Part shown: positions 23,601-38,600 of the stretch, one piece after another
How the letters are laid out: each line of letters begins with the position of its first letter
Numbering within the stretch: position 1 is the stretch's first letter
NCBI GenBank assembly: GCA_903813345.2
Contig: CAIIXF020000001.1
Location: 35,869,366 to 35,933,365, forward strand
Length of the DNA: 64,000 nt
Source of the DNA: Owenia fusiformis
Lineage: Eukaryota > Annelida > Polychaeta > Sabellida > Oweniidae
Reading direction: 5' to 3'
The notes under the pieces: model-generated
Seen by the model: the letters and a program-made list of their open reading frames with translations, nothing else
Told to the model about the DNA's origin: nothing
Database searches by the model: none
Program-made: the position numbers and the translations under genes

Positions 23601-26600
23601 CAGTTATTGAAACTGGGGAATATTGAATGTGCTGTAATATATCGCCAATTCTAGCATATTAGAGGCAATATAGTCAATCAATAACCAGAATTACTACGGG
23701 GATATTAACACACCGAATCAGGAGCTCTGGTGAATCGTGCTATGTTCACATAACCAAGATCAAGGGAATTAAAAAACCTATCTGATTCTGAATGTGAACA
23801 GTATGTGATCATCACCAAAGAAAGCAAACATGGTAAAATGAACACTATGTTTAGTTTATACAAGACAGCGACTTGTTTTTTGAAAGAAAAGATATGGATA
23901 TAGACACAAAGAATGAATGTAAGTATCCATCTTACTGGACTCTTTGTATATGATATACTCTCTAATCTTGAAAATTAAAAAATCTTCACATTTAAGAGCC
24001 TTTATAGAAAGTAGAGGACAATGGTCAAACTGAATTGACATTGACAAAGTTATGATAACAAAATTGATGCCAAATTATCATTTTTTACACCAAATACCAG
24101 CAAAATAATAGCACCAAATTGACTTTGCATGTTTATTGTAATTTTTATGTGTCTTGAGTGTTTTAGTTCAAAATTTATGTGTCTGAGTGTTTTAGGTCAG
24201 TGTTTAGGTGTCTCAGATAATTAAACACAGTGTGTCTGTCTTGATATGTTGGGAGTTCAGTCTTTGGGTATTCTTGAGTAAAAAGCATTTATATTCCATA
24301 TAGCAAATGGAGTTCATATTCATGTCTGGCATAAGGTTAATTGACACACTAATTACAGGTGAACTGAAGCACTAATTGGATGCAACAATTAATTACACAG
24401 TTGTTTAGTGAATATTTTATTGGGTTGGCATGAACTTTATAAACTTAAAGTATATAATAAGAATTAACACTGGGTTAGGTGTTGAATTCCTTTAGAAAGA
24501 CTAGCTATAATATCTTTCAATATATTATTAAGCATGCGCAGACATTTAAGCTGAACGAAGGCATGAAGCTTGTGGTCTTTCACGACCTTATGTTTTCCAT
24601 TTTCTCATATCCTAGTACTCCATTCATAAGTACCCTGCGTGCAGAGTCTAGTTAAACTACACTCTGCCTAGTAGAGACCATATTACAGTTTAGTAGCCCC
24701 ACCCCCACGACGGGTACCGGTGACAGTTTGGGTAATAAATCACTTCTGACCAATGCGCTGACCTTTCTTCCACCATTCAGCGAGCTTGAACAAACATACG
24801 CTAAATGCGTTCTAATTAAATATGCGCATGTCATTGGTCAATTCCGGGCTCAAAGATGACGTCAGAAGGAATGACCATATATAGAACGTCGGTCAAATTT
24901 GGCCGACGAACACTGATTGGCGCGGTGAGTTCACAGGTTTATTTTAGTTTGAAAGAGTGAAGACGAAGCTCTCTTTTAAGAAGTGAAGTCAAACGAATGC
25001 AAAGGGTAATTCATAAGGAGATTTAAAAAAAACTTTTAGCAAACCTTTACATAGATAAGCAGACTTCTGTTTGTAACATATTGTTACTGTCTGGATGAAA
25101 TATTAGAAAAATTGTTGTTTATCTTCCACTTTCCATTATCAAAGATTAATAGCTTTTCAGTATTTTTTAAAATTGCAATAGTTAATCAAATGATCTATAT
25201 CATCTTAAGTGCCTATTAAACAAGTTGTACACAGTTTCAAGATATTTTCAAGAAACAGAACCCTGACTATGTACTGACTGTCTAAGAAGTTCATAGAAAA
25301 ACATGTTCAGATGAAATTGTATATATACATGTACATACATGAAAATTGAATATTTTTATAGTTGTATATTTTGAAGAAACAGGTCCCTGACTATGTGTGT
25401 ATTATGAAGTGCACATAGGTATACTGTATAGTTGATTTACTTCTTATCAGGCTAGAAAGCAAACTGCTAATTGAATTCCATCTCTTTGAAGGCACCCCAT
25501 GTTTTCCTCCCAAGAGCATGTGTTTTTGGGAAGCTGTTAACTGATACTATGGGTTACTAAAACAGGAATACTCAGGTACCAATCTGCAAAGGAAGAGTAC
25601 TTCGTGTATATAGGTACACCATAAAACTTAAGTTAGATTAACAGCAATCTGAAACTCCCCCCTCCCCCCATATCTATTTCACGTAAGCATTTTCTAGTGC
25701 AGACATAGTCTATTAATCAAAGATTTAGCTTAGATTTACACAGAAATACTATCTGAATTTGCTCAAAGGAGCAAACAAACCAACAAAATCATCCAGTTAT
25801 AGACAATGCTGTATTTTCCTCAGTCATAGAGCTCCTGACATTTTCTCTGTATCACTTGAACTTAAATCCTGCCTTAATTACTGGATTAATCAAGTTAAAA
25901 GAAACCCTTGATGTTTTATTAATCTGTAAATTGATCAATATATCCCAGATGAGCCCTGATCTCTATGTTTATATGTATGGCTTCTGGCTATAGTTTTTAT
26001 CCGAAACCCCTCCAAAATAGAGCGAAATAAAATATTTTCATGATTAATTGTCAAAATTGGGAGTTTTTTTTACAAAATTAGAGAAATGTAGGCAAAATTC
26101 CTCAGAAAATGAGAACAATTTGAGTCTCCTTCATAAAAACTTGCTACAGGCATAATATCAGACATATCATGGTCTTATCATGCTACATGAAAAGGTAGTT
26201 AATCCCAGACTTTTGGACTGACCTTTCACTTACACCTCTCCCATGCCTACATCAGTACCTGGGTATAACTATTGAGGCAGTACATTAGGGGATGTCATGC
26301 TACAATGCATCAGTGATTATTAATTAACTAAGGATCAACTCCCTATCGAATGAAGATTGGAGAAGATTTTGATTTCCTTTGAGATCATCAAACTTGTGTT
26401 TAAAACCATTGCAAGGTCTCATCCATGATTGTTTTATTTTACACCACTGGATCATGAATATATTTTATTACTCGCCTAATCGTGCAAAGATTTAATTACG
26501 TCTCAATTGTTTATTACGCTTTCTTATTAGTCTACTGTGTTATTGCTTCTAAAATATACTTCTGGGAGTTTTTGATGAGTTTTGGAAGAATAAATCAACT

Positions 26601-29600
26601 TTGGCATTTCAGCTTGATCAGTTAACTTAGTCGAATGCTTTCCTAGGGGAAATTAGAAAATTAAAAAGTGGATATTGTGTTAAACATATCAGTGAACTAT
26701 AATATGGTTACATATAAACTAAGCAAACACACATGCATACATAAGAATTATTGGATATGAAGGTTTAGATAGATTGCAAGAAAACCAAGCTATTTGAACA
26801 TTATCAATTGATGGTGTCATTTCTTTTTATCTATTGCAAAAATCCTTCCTCAATTTTTACATTATTGACATTCCTCTATGTGAAAACTTCGCAATCTGTA
26901 AATAATTAACGGAATGTTCTTGTCAATATGGCTTTCGTTTGATAGATGGATTTTTCATTTGTTGATGCAAAACTCAACCTGTAGACAAACAGACTGGCTT
27001 CTTCGATTGCAGCAGAAAAACTTCCATTTCTTGATTGAATTATCTGGCGAAATGAGTGATGAAGGGCATAATGAAGTTTATTGTGAAAGCTGGATTATGT
27101 AATTCCCCAGATGTCTGTCTAGAAAACTAATACTCGGGGTGGAAGGTGTGAGAATTGTGCAAAAAATGACTTTGTGAGCTGGATGGAGTTTCTCTGTATT
27201 TTTCATTCTATTAGGGTTTCCTGCATAAGGGATTTCGCCTGCGAAGCATATAACTCTTGCGAACATATCTAAATATTTGTCCGAGGAAGACATAGCTTGA
27301 ATTTTTTAGAAAAAAATTGGCTAAAAGTGGAAATTACAAAAAGTCAAAATGTTCAACTCAAACAAAACTCTAGCTATTTAATATTAACACTATGTATTAT
27401 TTAATGTTTTTCAGATGTTTAAGGACCTTCATTAGTGTACTAGTGTCTAGAAATAAGATAATTAAGGACAAAATTTGACATTTTTGATCATTTTCGCTTT
27501 CAGCAGTAACATATAGTTCCTTATATCTTGAGTTTAATGTTGACTGGTTGTTGCAATTTTGATTAAATCTGTGCTCGTACATGTCTTCTTCCATTTAAGA
27601 TATAAAAAATGTATATTGGACCACCAATGGTCATATTAGAGCTTTCAGATCTCCCCTACCCCATTTATTATGAAAAATTACTGAAACATATGAAAATATA
27701 AAATAACTTGAATTTATAAACTTTAACAATGTTGTAGCTATTCTATATTAATATTATGTATTATTTAATGTTTTTCAGATATTTCAGAACCTTTATTGGT
27801 ATACTAGTGCCTAGAAATGAGACATTTAAGGACAAAACTTGGCATTTTTTTAAATCATTTTTGCTTTCAGCAGTAACATATAGTTCCTCATATATTGAGT
27901 TTTATGCTTACTGGTTGTTGCAATTGTAATAAAATCTGTTTTTGTAGATGTCTTCTTCCATTTAAGGTATAGAAAATGTATAGTGGACCACCAATGGTCA
28001 TATTAGAGCTTTCAGATCTCCCCTACCCCATTTATCATGAAAAATTAAAGAAAAATATGAAAATATAAAATAACTTGAAACTATAAACTTTAATAAAGTT
28101 GTAGCTATTCTATATCAATATTATGTGTTATTTAATGTTTTTAAGATATTTCAGAACCTTTATTGGTAAACTAGTGCCTAGAAATGAGACATTTAAGGAC
28201 AAAACATGGCTTTTTTGACCATTTTCGCTTTCAGCAATACCATATAGGTCCTTATATCTTGAGTTTAATGCTGACTGGTTGGTGCATTCTTAGTCAAATT
28301 TGTTCTTGTAGATGTCTTCTTTTATTTAAGATATAAAAAATGTATAGTGGATGACCAATGTTCATAGTAGAGCTTTCAGGTCTCCCCTACCCCATTTATT
28401 AGGAAAAATGACCAGAAATATTAATAAAAAGAAAAATAACTTCAAATTATGAACTTTTACAAAGTTGTACCTATTCTATGTCAATACTATGTATTATTTA
28501 ATCTTTTCTGATGTTTCAGGACCCTCATTAGTATTCTAATGCCTAGAAATGAGATATTTAAGGACAAAACTTGGCTTTTTTTCATTTTCGCTTTCAGCAA
28601 TAACGTATATAGTATAGGTCCATATATCTTGAGTTTTATGCTGACTGGTTGGTGCATTCTTGGTCAAATCTGTTCTTGTACATGTCTTCTTCCATTTAGG
28701 ATATAGAAAATGTATATTGGACAACCAATGTTGATATTATAGCTTTCATGTCTCCCCTGCCCCATTTATGTAAATGAAAAAGTAATTTCAAATCATCAAC
28801 TTTAACAAAATTGTAGCTATTCTCTATCAATACTATGTATTATTTAATTTAACTTTCATTTGATTACATGTGTCTAAAATTTGGCATTTTTAGCATTCTG
28901 CATTTAGCAGTAGCATATAATTTTCCACAATTATAATTCTTTGATGATAGATTCATATATGTTTTTTATTGAATCTGTCTTCTCTGATTTAACTTAAAGA
29001 AAATGTATGTAAGACAACGAATGTTTTTATTAGAGGTCTAAGATCTGCCCTCCACCATTAAATGAGAAAACCAACACAAATGTTATTATTGCATGATAAT
29101 ATTCTTAAACTTTTCAAAAGTTTAGCATATTTATTAGCACACTAAAATCAAAAAATGACACATAAATGGGCAAAATGACCAATGTTTCACTTCCAGCAAT
29201 AGTTGTTTATATTTTTAGTTGAATGGTGATTAGTTGACATATTTTAGATCATATATATTCAACTATGTGTCTTGTTATCTTCAAAGCATGGAAAATGTGT
29301 TTTAAACACAAATATACATATTAGAGATAAAATTACTACACTACTATATTTTTAAAAGATTACTCAAAAATAGCATAGTGCGAAATAATTTTGTAATTTC
29401 ACAGTTTACTCTCATATGAATCAAAGGATATGTCTTTATATAGACATGATTGTTCACAACTCACGAACTTAATCCAGCAACAGCCTGATTTTTCAAATCT
29501 CCCTGGTTCTATGTTAGAGCTGCATTTAAGTCATTTTAAAGGTAACTGGTGAACTGGTACCCAAGACAAGTCGTACCCAAGCATATATTTTGTTTTGAAT

Positions 29601-32600
29601 CAAGTGTTGGACTGGGAATGTGTAAAGATATACATATTATAACTGTAACATACTGTTCAGAAGTTTGAAGAATTTTCAGAAGAAATTGATATAATTTTGT
29701 AACATTTTGAGCTTGAGTGTCAATTTATTTTGACTATTATTTTATATTGGATGTTCGAGTGAAGAGATATATGTTTATTCCACACATTCATAATCATTTT
29801 TTTAAATATTATATGTTTAAGAGTGTTTGGAACAAGTGTCAGATTTAATTCATCTTGGAAGATGGTATTATTATAAATGCATTGATTCATCAAATCTTGG
29901 GACTAATTTCTTATTAAACAGATAATCTATTTGTCTAGGATTTCATATTATCAGAAGTCATATTCATGAAATTTAGCAATAAAATATTTTGAATAATATA
30001 ATAATAGTATACAAGTAATAATATAGTATACTATTAATATCAAATATTATTTTGGTACTTATTCATACATGATATATTATTACACTTAGTATGCATGTGC
30101 ATAATCCAATTTAGTTCCAATTGGAAAAAAATTAACAGATTAAACTTCCTTTAAACTTTCTCAAAATGCTCAAATTAATTGTTTGATTCATTTGTAGAAA
30201 AGTCACTGTTGTAATTATATTTATTTATATATATGTTTGACAAAAAATGTTGTGAACAAGCACTTCAAGCACTTGTTTTATTAGTAAAAAGGTGATTCAA
30301 GTTAAATCAAAATGCTTCACTTAATCCATTGAGAAAAAATGTCTTCTAAATTCAAAAAAATATTGAGGCTTATTTGAGTCACATTATAACATGAAAACAT
30401 TATTATACAAACTCAATTTGTTTTCCTAATATGCACCCATAATACTGGAAATAACTTGGGTACGAGTTGTCTTGGGTACCAGTTGACTAGGAAGCATTTT
30501 AAAGGTCTAAGTTGCTCATGACACCACAAGCTATTCAGATATGTAAGATCTCTAAATAATTTTTATAGTTCTGAGAAACTCATCCTTAAATATTGTCCAA
30601 CGATGTGCACTATGTTGTTTATTGCCACATGGACAAGTAGCAATACACCCTTGACTAGAAACTTTGTATAGCAATTTTCGCTGCCTTTTGCCATTTTACA
30701 TTTGCGAATTGCCAAGGACATATGTTTCTTGTGTTGCTACGAAGGTTTGTTTGTGAGTACTGTTATCTTCAAATAGGTATTGCACTTTGAGATTCATATA
30801 GTAATTTAGAATGCTACCTTGAAGGACATAAGAAACTTTAAGAGCTCTTTTTAACTCTCATCCTTCTTTGCAAGCAACATTATTCTGAATCATCAGACTG
30901 AATACAAATTCTTTCAACATTGAATTCCTTTGTCTTGTCTGCAGCACTGTAATAGACATGGGCCATAAGGAGAGTGTCAACTTCTTCATGATCAGTATTT
31001 GAGAGATAAGTTGCAACTATTAGTTTTGCAAAGTTCAATAGCAGCTCTGCCATAAGTGAAATTCATCCCATTTTAGAGATACAGTAACATTGCTTCACAA
31101 ACCAAAGACAGCTTTACCATTTTGTAATCCTTTCCAAAATCATCTTGTTGGCTGTTCTTCATTTCACAAAATATCCCCAAGCCCAATATCCATCATGAAC
31201 TTCCTAATTACACCACCCTTAGGTGTAATATGGAAATCACCAAGCCTTTGACAACATTGCATTTGATATGAGGGAATCCAACCAATATGGCTTGATCACT
31301 GGTTATAATTATCACAGTACTATACCCCATTATTTTTAAATATATTCCAAGTATTGTACTATACATTGCATAGATTCATGAGCAGTTTGCAACATATCAT
31401 AACCAGAAAAGCCCAATGGACAAAGATAGAGAATACCCGCCCCATTTGCAACTCAACTTTAAATGTCTAATTTTTAGACTTGTATACTCATGAAGTTCTT
31501 GACACATCTGAAAAATATCAAATAATACATAGTATTGATCTAGAATAGCGACAACTTTGTTAAAGTCTATACTTTGAAATTGTTTGGTTTTTATATTTCT
31601 GGTTATTTTTTCAAAATAAATGGGGTAGGGGAGATATGTAAGCTCTAATATAATGACAGGCTTTCCAATATACATTTTTAAATACCTTAAATCAAAGTAG
31701 GCAGGCAAAAGAACAGATTTGATCAAGAATCCATGAACCAATCAGCATAAAACTCAAGATATAAGGAACTATATGTTATGCTAACAGTGGAAATGATGAA
31801 AAATGCCAAATTTTGTTCTTAAATGTCTAATTTCTCTACACTAGAATACCAATGAAGGTCCTGAAAGATTAATTATAGCAATCAATAACACATAAAGAAT
31901 AGTTACATCTTTGTTAAAGTTCATACTGGTAGTTTGAAGTTATTTTTTATATTTTCCAGTCATCTTCCCTAATAAATGGGGTAGGGATAATATTGATAAT
32001 AGAATAGCTACAACTTTATGAAAGTCTATAATTTCAAGTTATTTTATTTTTTCATATTTCTCGTTTATTTTCCATAATTGATGGGGTAGGGGAGATCTGA
32101 AAGCTCTAATATGAACATTGTTTGTCTACTATACATTTTCTATACCTTAAATGAAAGAAGACAGGCACAAGAACAGATTTGATTGAAAATGCAACAATCA
32201 GACAGCATGAAACTCAAGATATGAGGAACTATATATTACTGCTGAAAGCGAAAATGATAAAAAAAATGCCAAGTTTTGTCCTTAAATGTCTCATTTCTAG
32301 CCACTTGTATACCGCTATAGGTTCTGAAATATCTTAAAAACATTAAATAACACATAATATTGACATAGAATAGCTACAACTTTGTTAAAGTTTATAATTT
32401 CAAGTTATTTTATTTTTTCATATTTTTCGGTAATTTTCCGTAATAAATGGGGTAGGGGAGATCTGAAAGCTCTCATACGAACATTGGTTGTCCACTATAC
32501 CTTTTCTATACCTTAAATGGAAGAACATATGTACAAGCACAGATTTAATCAAAAATGCAACAACCAGTCAGCATTAAACTCGAGATATAAGGAACTATAT

Positions 32601-35600
32601 GTTAATGCTGAAAGCGAAAATGATTAAAAATGCCAAATTTTGTCCTTAAATGTCACATTTCTAGACACAAGTATACTAATGAAGGTCTTGAAACATCTGA
32701 GAAACCTTACATAACACAAAATATTGATATAGAATAGCTACAACTTTGTTTGAGTTGAACATTTTGACTTCTTGTAGTTTCCATTTTTAGCAAATTTTTT
32801 CTAAAAAATTCAAGGTATGTCTTCTTCGGACCAGTATTTAGATATGTTCGCAAGAGTTATATGCTTCGCAGGCGAAATCCTTTATGCAGGACACCCTAAT
32901 AGAATAAAAAATACACAGAAATTCCATCCAGCTCATAAAGTCATTTTTTCCTTAACGGAGCCTCTTAGAAAATTTTCCACCCCGAGTATAAGTGGAGACA
33001 ATAGGTCGACAGCAAGTTTTCATATGAAAGCAAATTATTTTCTACATTTTGTCATCATCATTCTTTCAAAAATAATTTCCTGAAATTTTGTTTTCTTAGA
33101 ATATATTGTTACATTGGTTTTTGTGTTTCCAATTATTAGTTCTGAACTTCTCAGTTGATTAATCAATGTCTACATTTCTACCAGACACATACATAGGTTG
33201 TTAACCTTTTTCCAAGTACTATTCATCAGATCAAATAAATTGTATAACTAATAGCTACATGTAGGTAAGACCTTGTTTGATGAAGTTATTGATATATTGT
33301 AATTCTTAATATTAGTTACATCCACAACCACCTTCCATCCTTGAAGCAAGGATATACGTGTATATTATTTTTCCTCCCATTCGATTGTTGGTATTGAGCT
33401 TAAGTTCTAGAGACATGTGATTGAGTGAACAAAATGCAAAACGCAGATTTGCATTTTACCCAATCTGATAATGGCAATCTTTATTGTCTCTGAAATGAAA
33501 CTAATTTAAGCATAATTGAAGTCCTTTGAAAATGTTTCACAACTGGTGAGACCAGTGACCTTCCCAGTATTAAAGCAAGTATGTGCAGCACCAAAGTGAA
33601 ATTGAATAACCAATTATATCCACTTCATAGAAAATAAACATGGAAAATTGGCCTATTTTTACCAGCTTTGATACGAATATTGAAATTAATATTTTGCACT
33701 TCCTTGTTGAAAAAATTGTGGTAGAACGCTGGGGACAACTTCATGGTTTTTCAGTCTATGGTTGAAAAGTGTTATAAAATGGAGTTGGTTCTTCATTAGA
33801 CACATATTGGGTCTTAATTAAAACAAATAGTGACTGTCTTATTTCAGACAATTATTATAAACAATTTCTCCTGGGTAATATCCTCTGAATTGTGCTATTC
33901 CCAGATTGCAATGCTGAAACATTGGGGTGTTTTGATATTTTTGAGATGCACCTTCCTCCAAGTGTTTTCTGACAGAGCTGTGGTAAATTAAAGTAAGTAA
34001 GGTGTATATGTAGCTCAATTATGGCTTATTGGAGGGAATGGTGTGGATGGTATAACATAAAACTGTAAGAAGTGCGAAACAATTTACTAGAAACCTTTCA
34101 ATTGTGAACAAATACTCTAGCTCTACTTTAGGTCTGGGTTTATAGTATCACATGGTCTTAATTTAGAATAGGGGCTATGTCAGGATTTAACAACACTGAT
34201 GTTTGATCGAGAATTATGTTAAGTACATATTTCTCCCTTAGTGTAGAACTGACATATTTTCATTGGAATGAGACATGAAAGACAATGCCTTGAAAACATA
34301 AAACATGAACAGATTTAGAGTTTTTGATATGTCCCTTTTCAGCAAGCATTTTCTCACTCATCAATTCATATTAACTGAACTCTAGTTCACCATTTCAGGC
34401 TGGTTTTCCTTCCATCTACTTGTGATTAATAAAATCAAAATGTTTCAAAGTACCTGATATAGCAGAGACCAAACAATTCATAAAAATTCTTCTTGAGTGA
34501 GTTATCTAATATACCTTGATATGTGAGGTTTACTATATCCGCAAGACTTTGTAATGTTTTAGAAATTGCGTCGTTGTAAATAGGATTGCAAATGGCTGAT
34601 GATTCTGTGAATCACCTCCTGTCGATATTAAGAGCTCCCCGGGGATGACCGAGGCTTATCATTCCGGCTCAGTTGAGCTCCGGGGAAATGTTAGAGTGTG
34701 CAAGAGAATGTATAAATGAATTTGTCAAAATAATCATGAATACTTGTCCTCTAAAAGAGTTATAATTATGTATCATTATTTTCCATCATTCTTCAAATGT
34801 TTGATTGCTCATAACTTAGTTTTCTGATGTTCACCAGTCACATTCATAAAATGTCTCTTTTGAGGGTTCTTGTTCAAATCATCTCACAAAGACTCAATCA
34901 ATCAAGATAACTTCAATATTTGACAAGTTGCTCATAAATGAGGTTATATATCTCTTTTATGTCCTCAGTTTATAGAGTTCTACTATCTTTTTGATATATT
35001 AGCCATGTTCAATTATGATCTCTTATATATTACATTCAGTTGCCCATTTTTTGGGACAAGTAACCTCAGCTCGGATGAGATAAAATTCTGTTAAATATTG
35101 TTTAAACACATCAATTGTGAAAATGGAATTATTTTTAATTTGAAAAGTAAATGAGAGTTAAATTGTATTTTTTAGAAATTCTTACAATTACTCCAGTTAT
35201 GAAGCAAATTTTTAATTGTTACGATGAATGATATGTTGTTTTTGTGTTTTTGTAATGGTGCCCCAAGGCCTTATACCATTGTTTTTATATTTGTTTTCTT
35301 AATCATCAGAGACGGACATTATCATCCATAATGCATTGATTACATTCTACTCTGCCATCCTTGTCAGAACTAGATGTCATACAATAATTTAGTATTACTC
35401 AATAACAGCTATTAGAGACACTTATAGAATGTGGCTGTTGTGAATTAGATTAGTCACACTTTCAGTCGCCATGTTAACTGTCATAATTATTGTATTAGGA
35501 GACATCGAAGCCTATAAAATGAGCCTTCAAGTCTAATGATACCACAGAACATACATTTTTCCTCATTTTGTCTTCTATTTAGTAGAATCAATTATCTGCA

Positions 35601-38600
35601 CTAATAAACTAGTGTATGACCACAGGCTTTTTTGCTGGAGTTAGACCCCATGGTTTGATGTCAATAGCTGTCTGAAACATGCTCTGGTAAGGTTGTATTG
35701 ATGCAGCTACCAAATTAGTTCCTAGTCTTTGAATTTAATTATACTATTGGTCCTAATCTGCAAGGCAAAGGAAGGGGAAAGACTCAGATTAGGATTGATT
35801 TATACAATGAATTCACATCTAGTCAAGAAGGATGAACTACAGAGCAAATATACATATGAAGTAATGTACTGTGCAGATGAAGTAAGGTAATTTGTTATGT
35901 GTGGAGATGCTCTTTTTAACCAACCAAAATGAATTACAGTAAAACCTGTCTAATTTGAATGCTCTTTGGACCAGCTAAAAGTGTTCAGATGGATGAGCAA
36001 GCATTCACATTTCAAGGTTTTATAAACATGTAAGTCAATGGGAGATAACAAATTTTGGACAGAGAAAGTGTTCACATTTGAAAGGTGTTCAAATTAGAGT
36101 GTTCTGGTACAGGTTTTACTGTACTGGAAATGGTAATGATTTTCTAATCTGCACTACCTGTCAAACTGTTATTACATTATATTCCTTCAATATTAATATG
36201 GAATGGCTTGACTTGGTCAATAAGATGCTACACTTTGCAAGATCTCACATGACTTAACATCTGATACTCAAAACATATTTCTGTTTCATCAGAAATATCT
36301 CTGTTCAGGGTTTAGAAGAAATGAGATGTCTTGATTTATCATGATGCATGACTTCTTGATTGTAAGAGATATTATTATAATGATCAAGCCTAAATTGAAT
36401 CAGAATAAGTAGACAGAAAATTTTAACATGAGAATTTCATTTCACTTTCAAATACCCATGAATTGTAGTTTTTAGTCCCTTCTTGTTCTTGTTTTACTCG
36501 ATCAAAACTTAAAATGCAATAATGCAAAGATGCTAATAATGAATATGATTCAATTTAAATATCTTTATTGCTCCGTATCATATTTACAATTTCATTGGCA
36601 AGACATTCAATAGAGCGAAAAAAATAATAAATGATGAGCAAGTAATATATTGATACGAGGCATAAAATACATACAATGTACAACATACATATGGTTAATC
36701 TAGACTAATATAATATTCTGTTATAACAGTCTTTAATATACATTCCATTATATTTTAAGTATTCAGCTAGGGATTTAGGCAGCCTAATTAGATTGTTCTC
36801 TGGTGCTTGTAGCTTATTATCACCCACCTGTACCTCGCTAGGGGAGCAATCATCCACATTAACTCCATTGTTCGGCTGCTAAGAGTGATACATATTTGTG
36901 GCCATAACCCAGTCCCTGCTGACTAAGGGGGATTGTATGTTTATAGGCAGCTTGTAAAATATAGATAAATGTACAATTAACAGCATCTCAAAGGAATAAG
37001 CTTCATAATATATCATGTCTTATTATGTTGTATTTCAATGGCTCTTCATGTCTATGTATTTGGTCCACCATTCTGATACTCCTCTCATCTTTCAGTTTTT
37101 GAACTGTCACATCATGATAAACCATGCCATCTCATTTCTTCTCAGTCTTGTGAAACAGAAAGATGCTACGAGTTTCAGAATGCAACTAGCAACATGTTTG
37201 GCCTTTTACAAAGTATAGAGGCTGTGTCCCAGCAATGAATCAATCAGATGTTCCATATGATTGGAGATTCCCATTATTCAAATCATTGACTATTGTATAA
37301 TGTATGTTATAGTACCAAAGACAAAATTGTTTTTTTAACATCTTCCCCTTGTTATAATAACATCCATACAGTATATTTTTGACAGATATGATTGTGGATC
37401 TTAAAACAATTGTGCCTTTATATAGGGAATATTCTTTGAAAAGGGGAAACCTTTCATTGTCAGTACTTTTACTTTAGTTTTACTTTAGCTTTGTATAGGT
37501 TTTATTAAACAGTCATTGAAATTGAACACCTTTTATTTGAGTTAAACTGACGTGTTATTAGGGTACATAAATAATGATGGGTATACTTTAAAGTTTATTT
37601 TTCTGTGAATCATTGTTTAATTTAGCTTTGAATCATGTTATCCAGAGTTTCATGGCTGATACCTGATTGTTAGATCAGAAAGACTGGATTTATAGCCAGA
37701 AAGGAGACATCGCAATCTACTTCTCCAATTATATGATGATGAATATGATTTTCTAATGCTCCTCAATGTCAGTTTCAGCCAGATGGTTTTCTGCATAGAA
37801 TATGTATTAAAGTCTTGCAGAATGATAGTATAGCATTAAGAATGAAGTTATCAATGATGCTGTTTGCATATTTACAGGTCTTTTATGATGATTAAAAGTT
37901 CAATAAAGTGTTCATGTGTTTAGCTTACAGTTTTTAAATTGATAGAGATACCTGATCGAATATAGAAGTTATTGAAGACTAAGTTGCAGAAATGTACAAA
38001 TTCAGCTGAATTGATAAATAGTGGATGTTTTACATTACTTTTCATATGTTGCCAGATGACTTCAAAATGATAATTTAATGAACTTATGCCTCAGTCATAT
38101 TTAATCTACTGCAACTGTATGTTGGCCATAGCTTCCCAAATCAAGAGAAATATGCAGCATAAAATAAAGGGATAAGCAGTACGATGTCGATTTTCTATTT
38201 TGATTTTGTGAAGCTTCGGCCACTGTAGTACAAATGTGACTGGAGCTTCACTCTCAATTGATTGCTATACTTTCTACTTCCTCTACTTTTGTATCAGTCC
38301 TTCTCCCCTGGGATTTGTTTTTGGTATGATCGTAACTTATGATTCCAAGAAAATCATTGTCTATTTTATGACAAACATTGACTTGCGGTCAAATCATAGT
38401 TGTGACAGTTCAAAAACAGACCCATGTGTATTTCTTTATCCTGTGTAGGGAGATATATCAGTGGGTATGCATGGCATATAGACTTGTCATGCAAGACTAG
38501 ACACATGATGCAAGATAAACTTTAAATAATTTCTGCATGATTCAACCATTGTTTAATTATGTTAGGATGTTTCTTACTCAAGGATTAATTACATGCACTT

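Larger units (their letters stand above)
27131..32988. mobile_element. 5.9-kb foldback element with arms made of ~365-bp tandem units
   Basis: The outer ends are inverted: TACTCGGGGTGG at 27131 and CCACCCCGAGTA at 32977-32988, with matching sequence inward over ~260 bp (ATGCTTCGCAGGCGAAATCC on both arms). Inside, each arm is a series of ~365-bp repeats in opposite orientation. The centre (~28.9-31.4 kb) is AT-rich with a nested MITE. No transposase frame was seen. The structure resembles Drosophila FB/Galileo-type foldback transposons. Confidence 0.8.

Noticed and set aside
31397-31741. 114-codon minus-strand frame in the foldback right arm
   Set aside because: Covers a repeat unit; the other units carry stops in the same frame and there is no domain.
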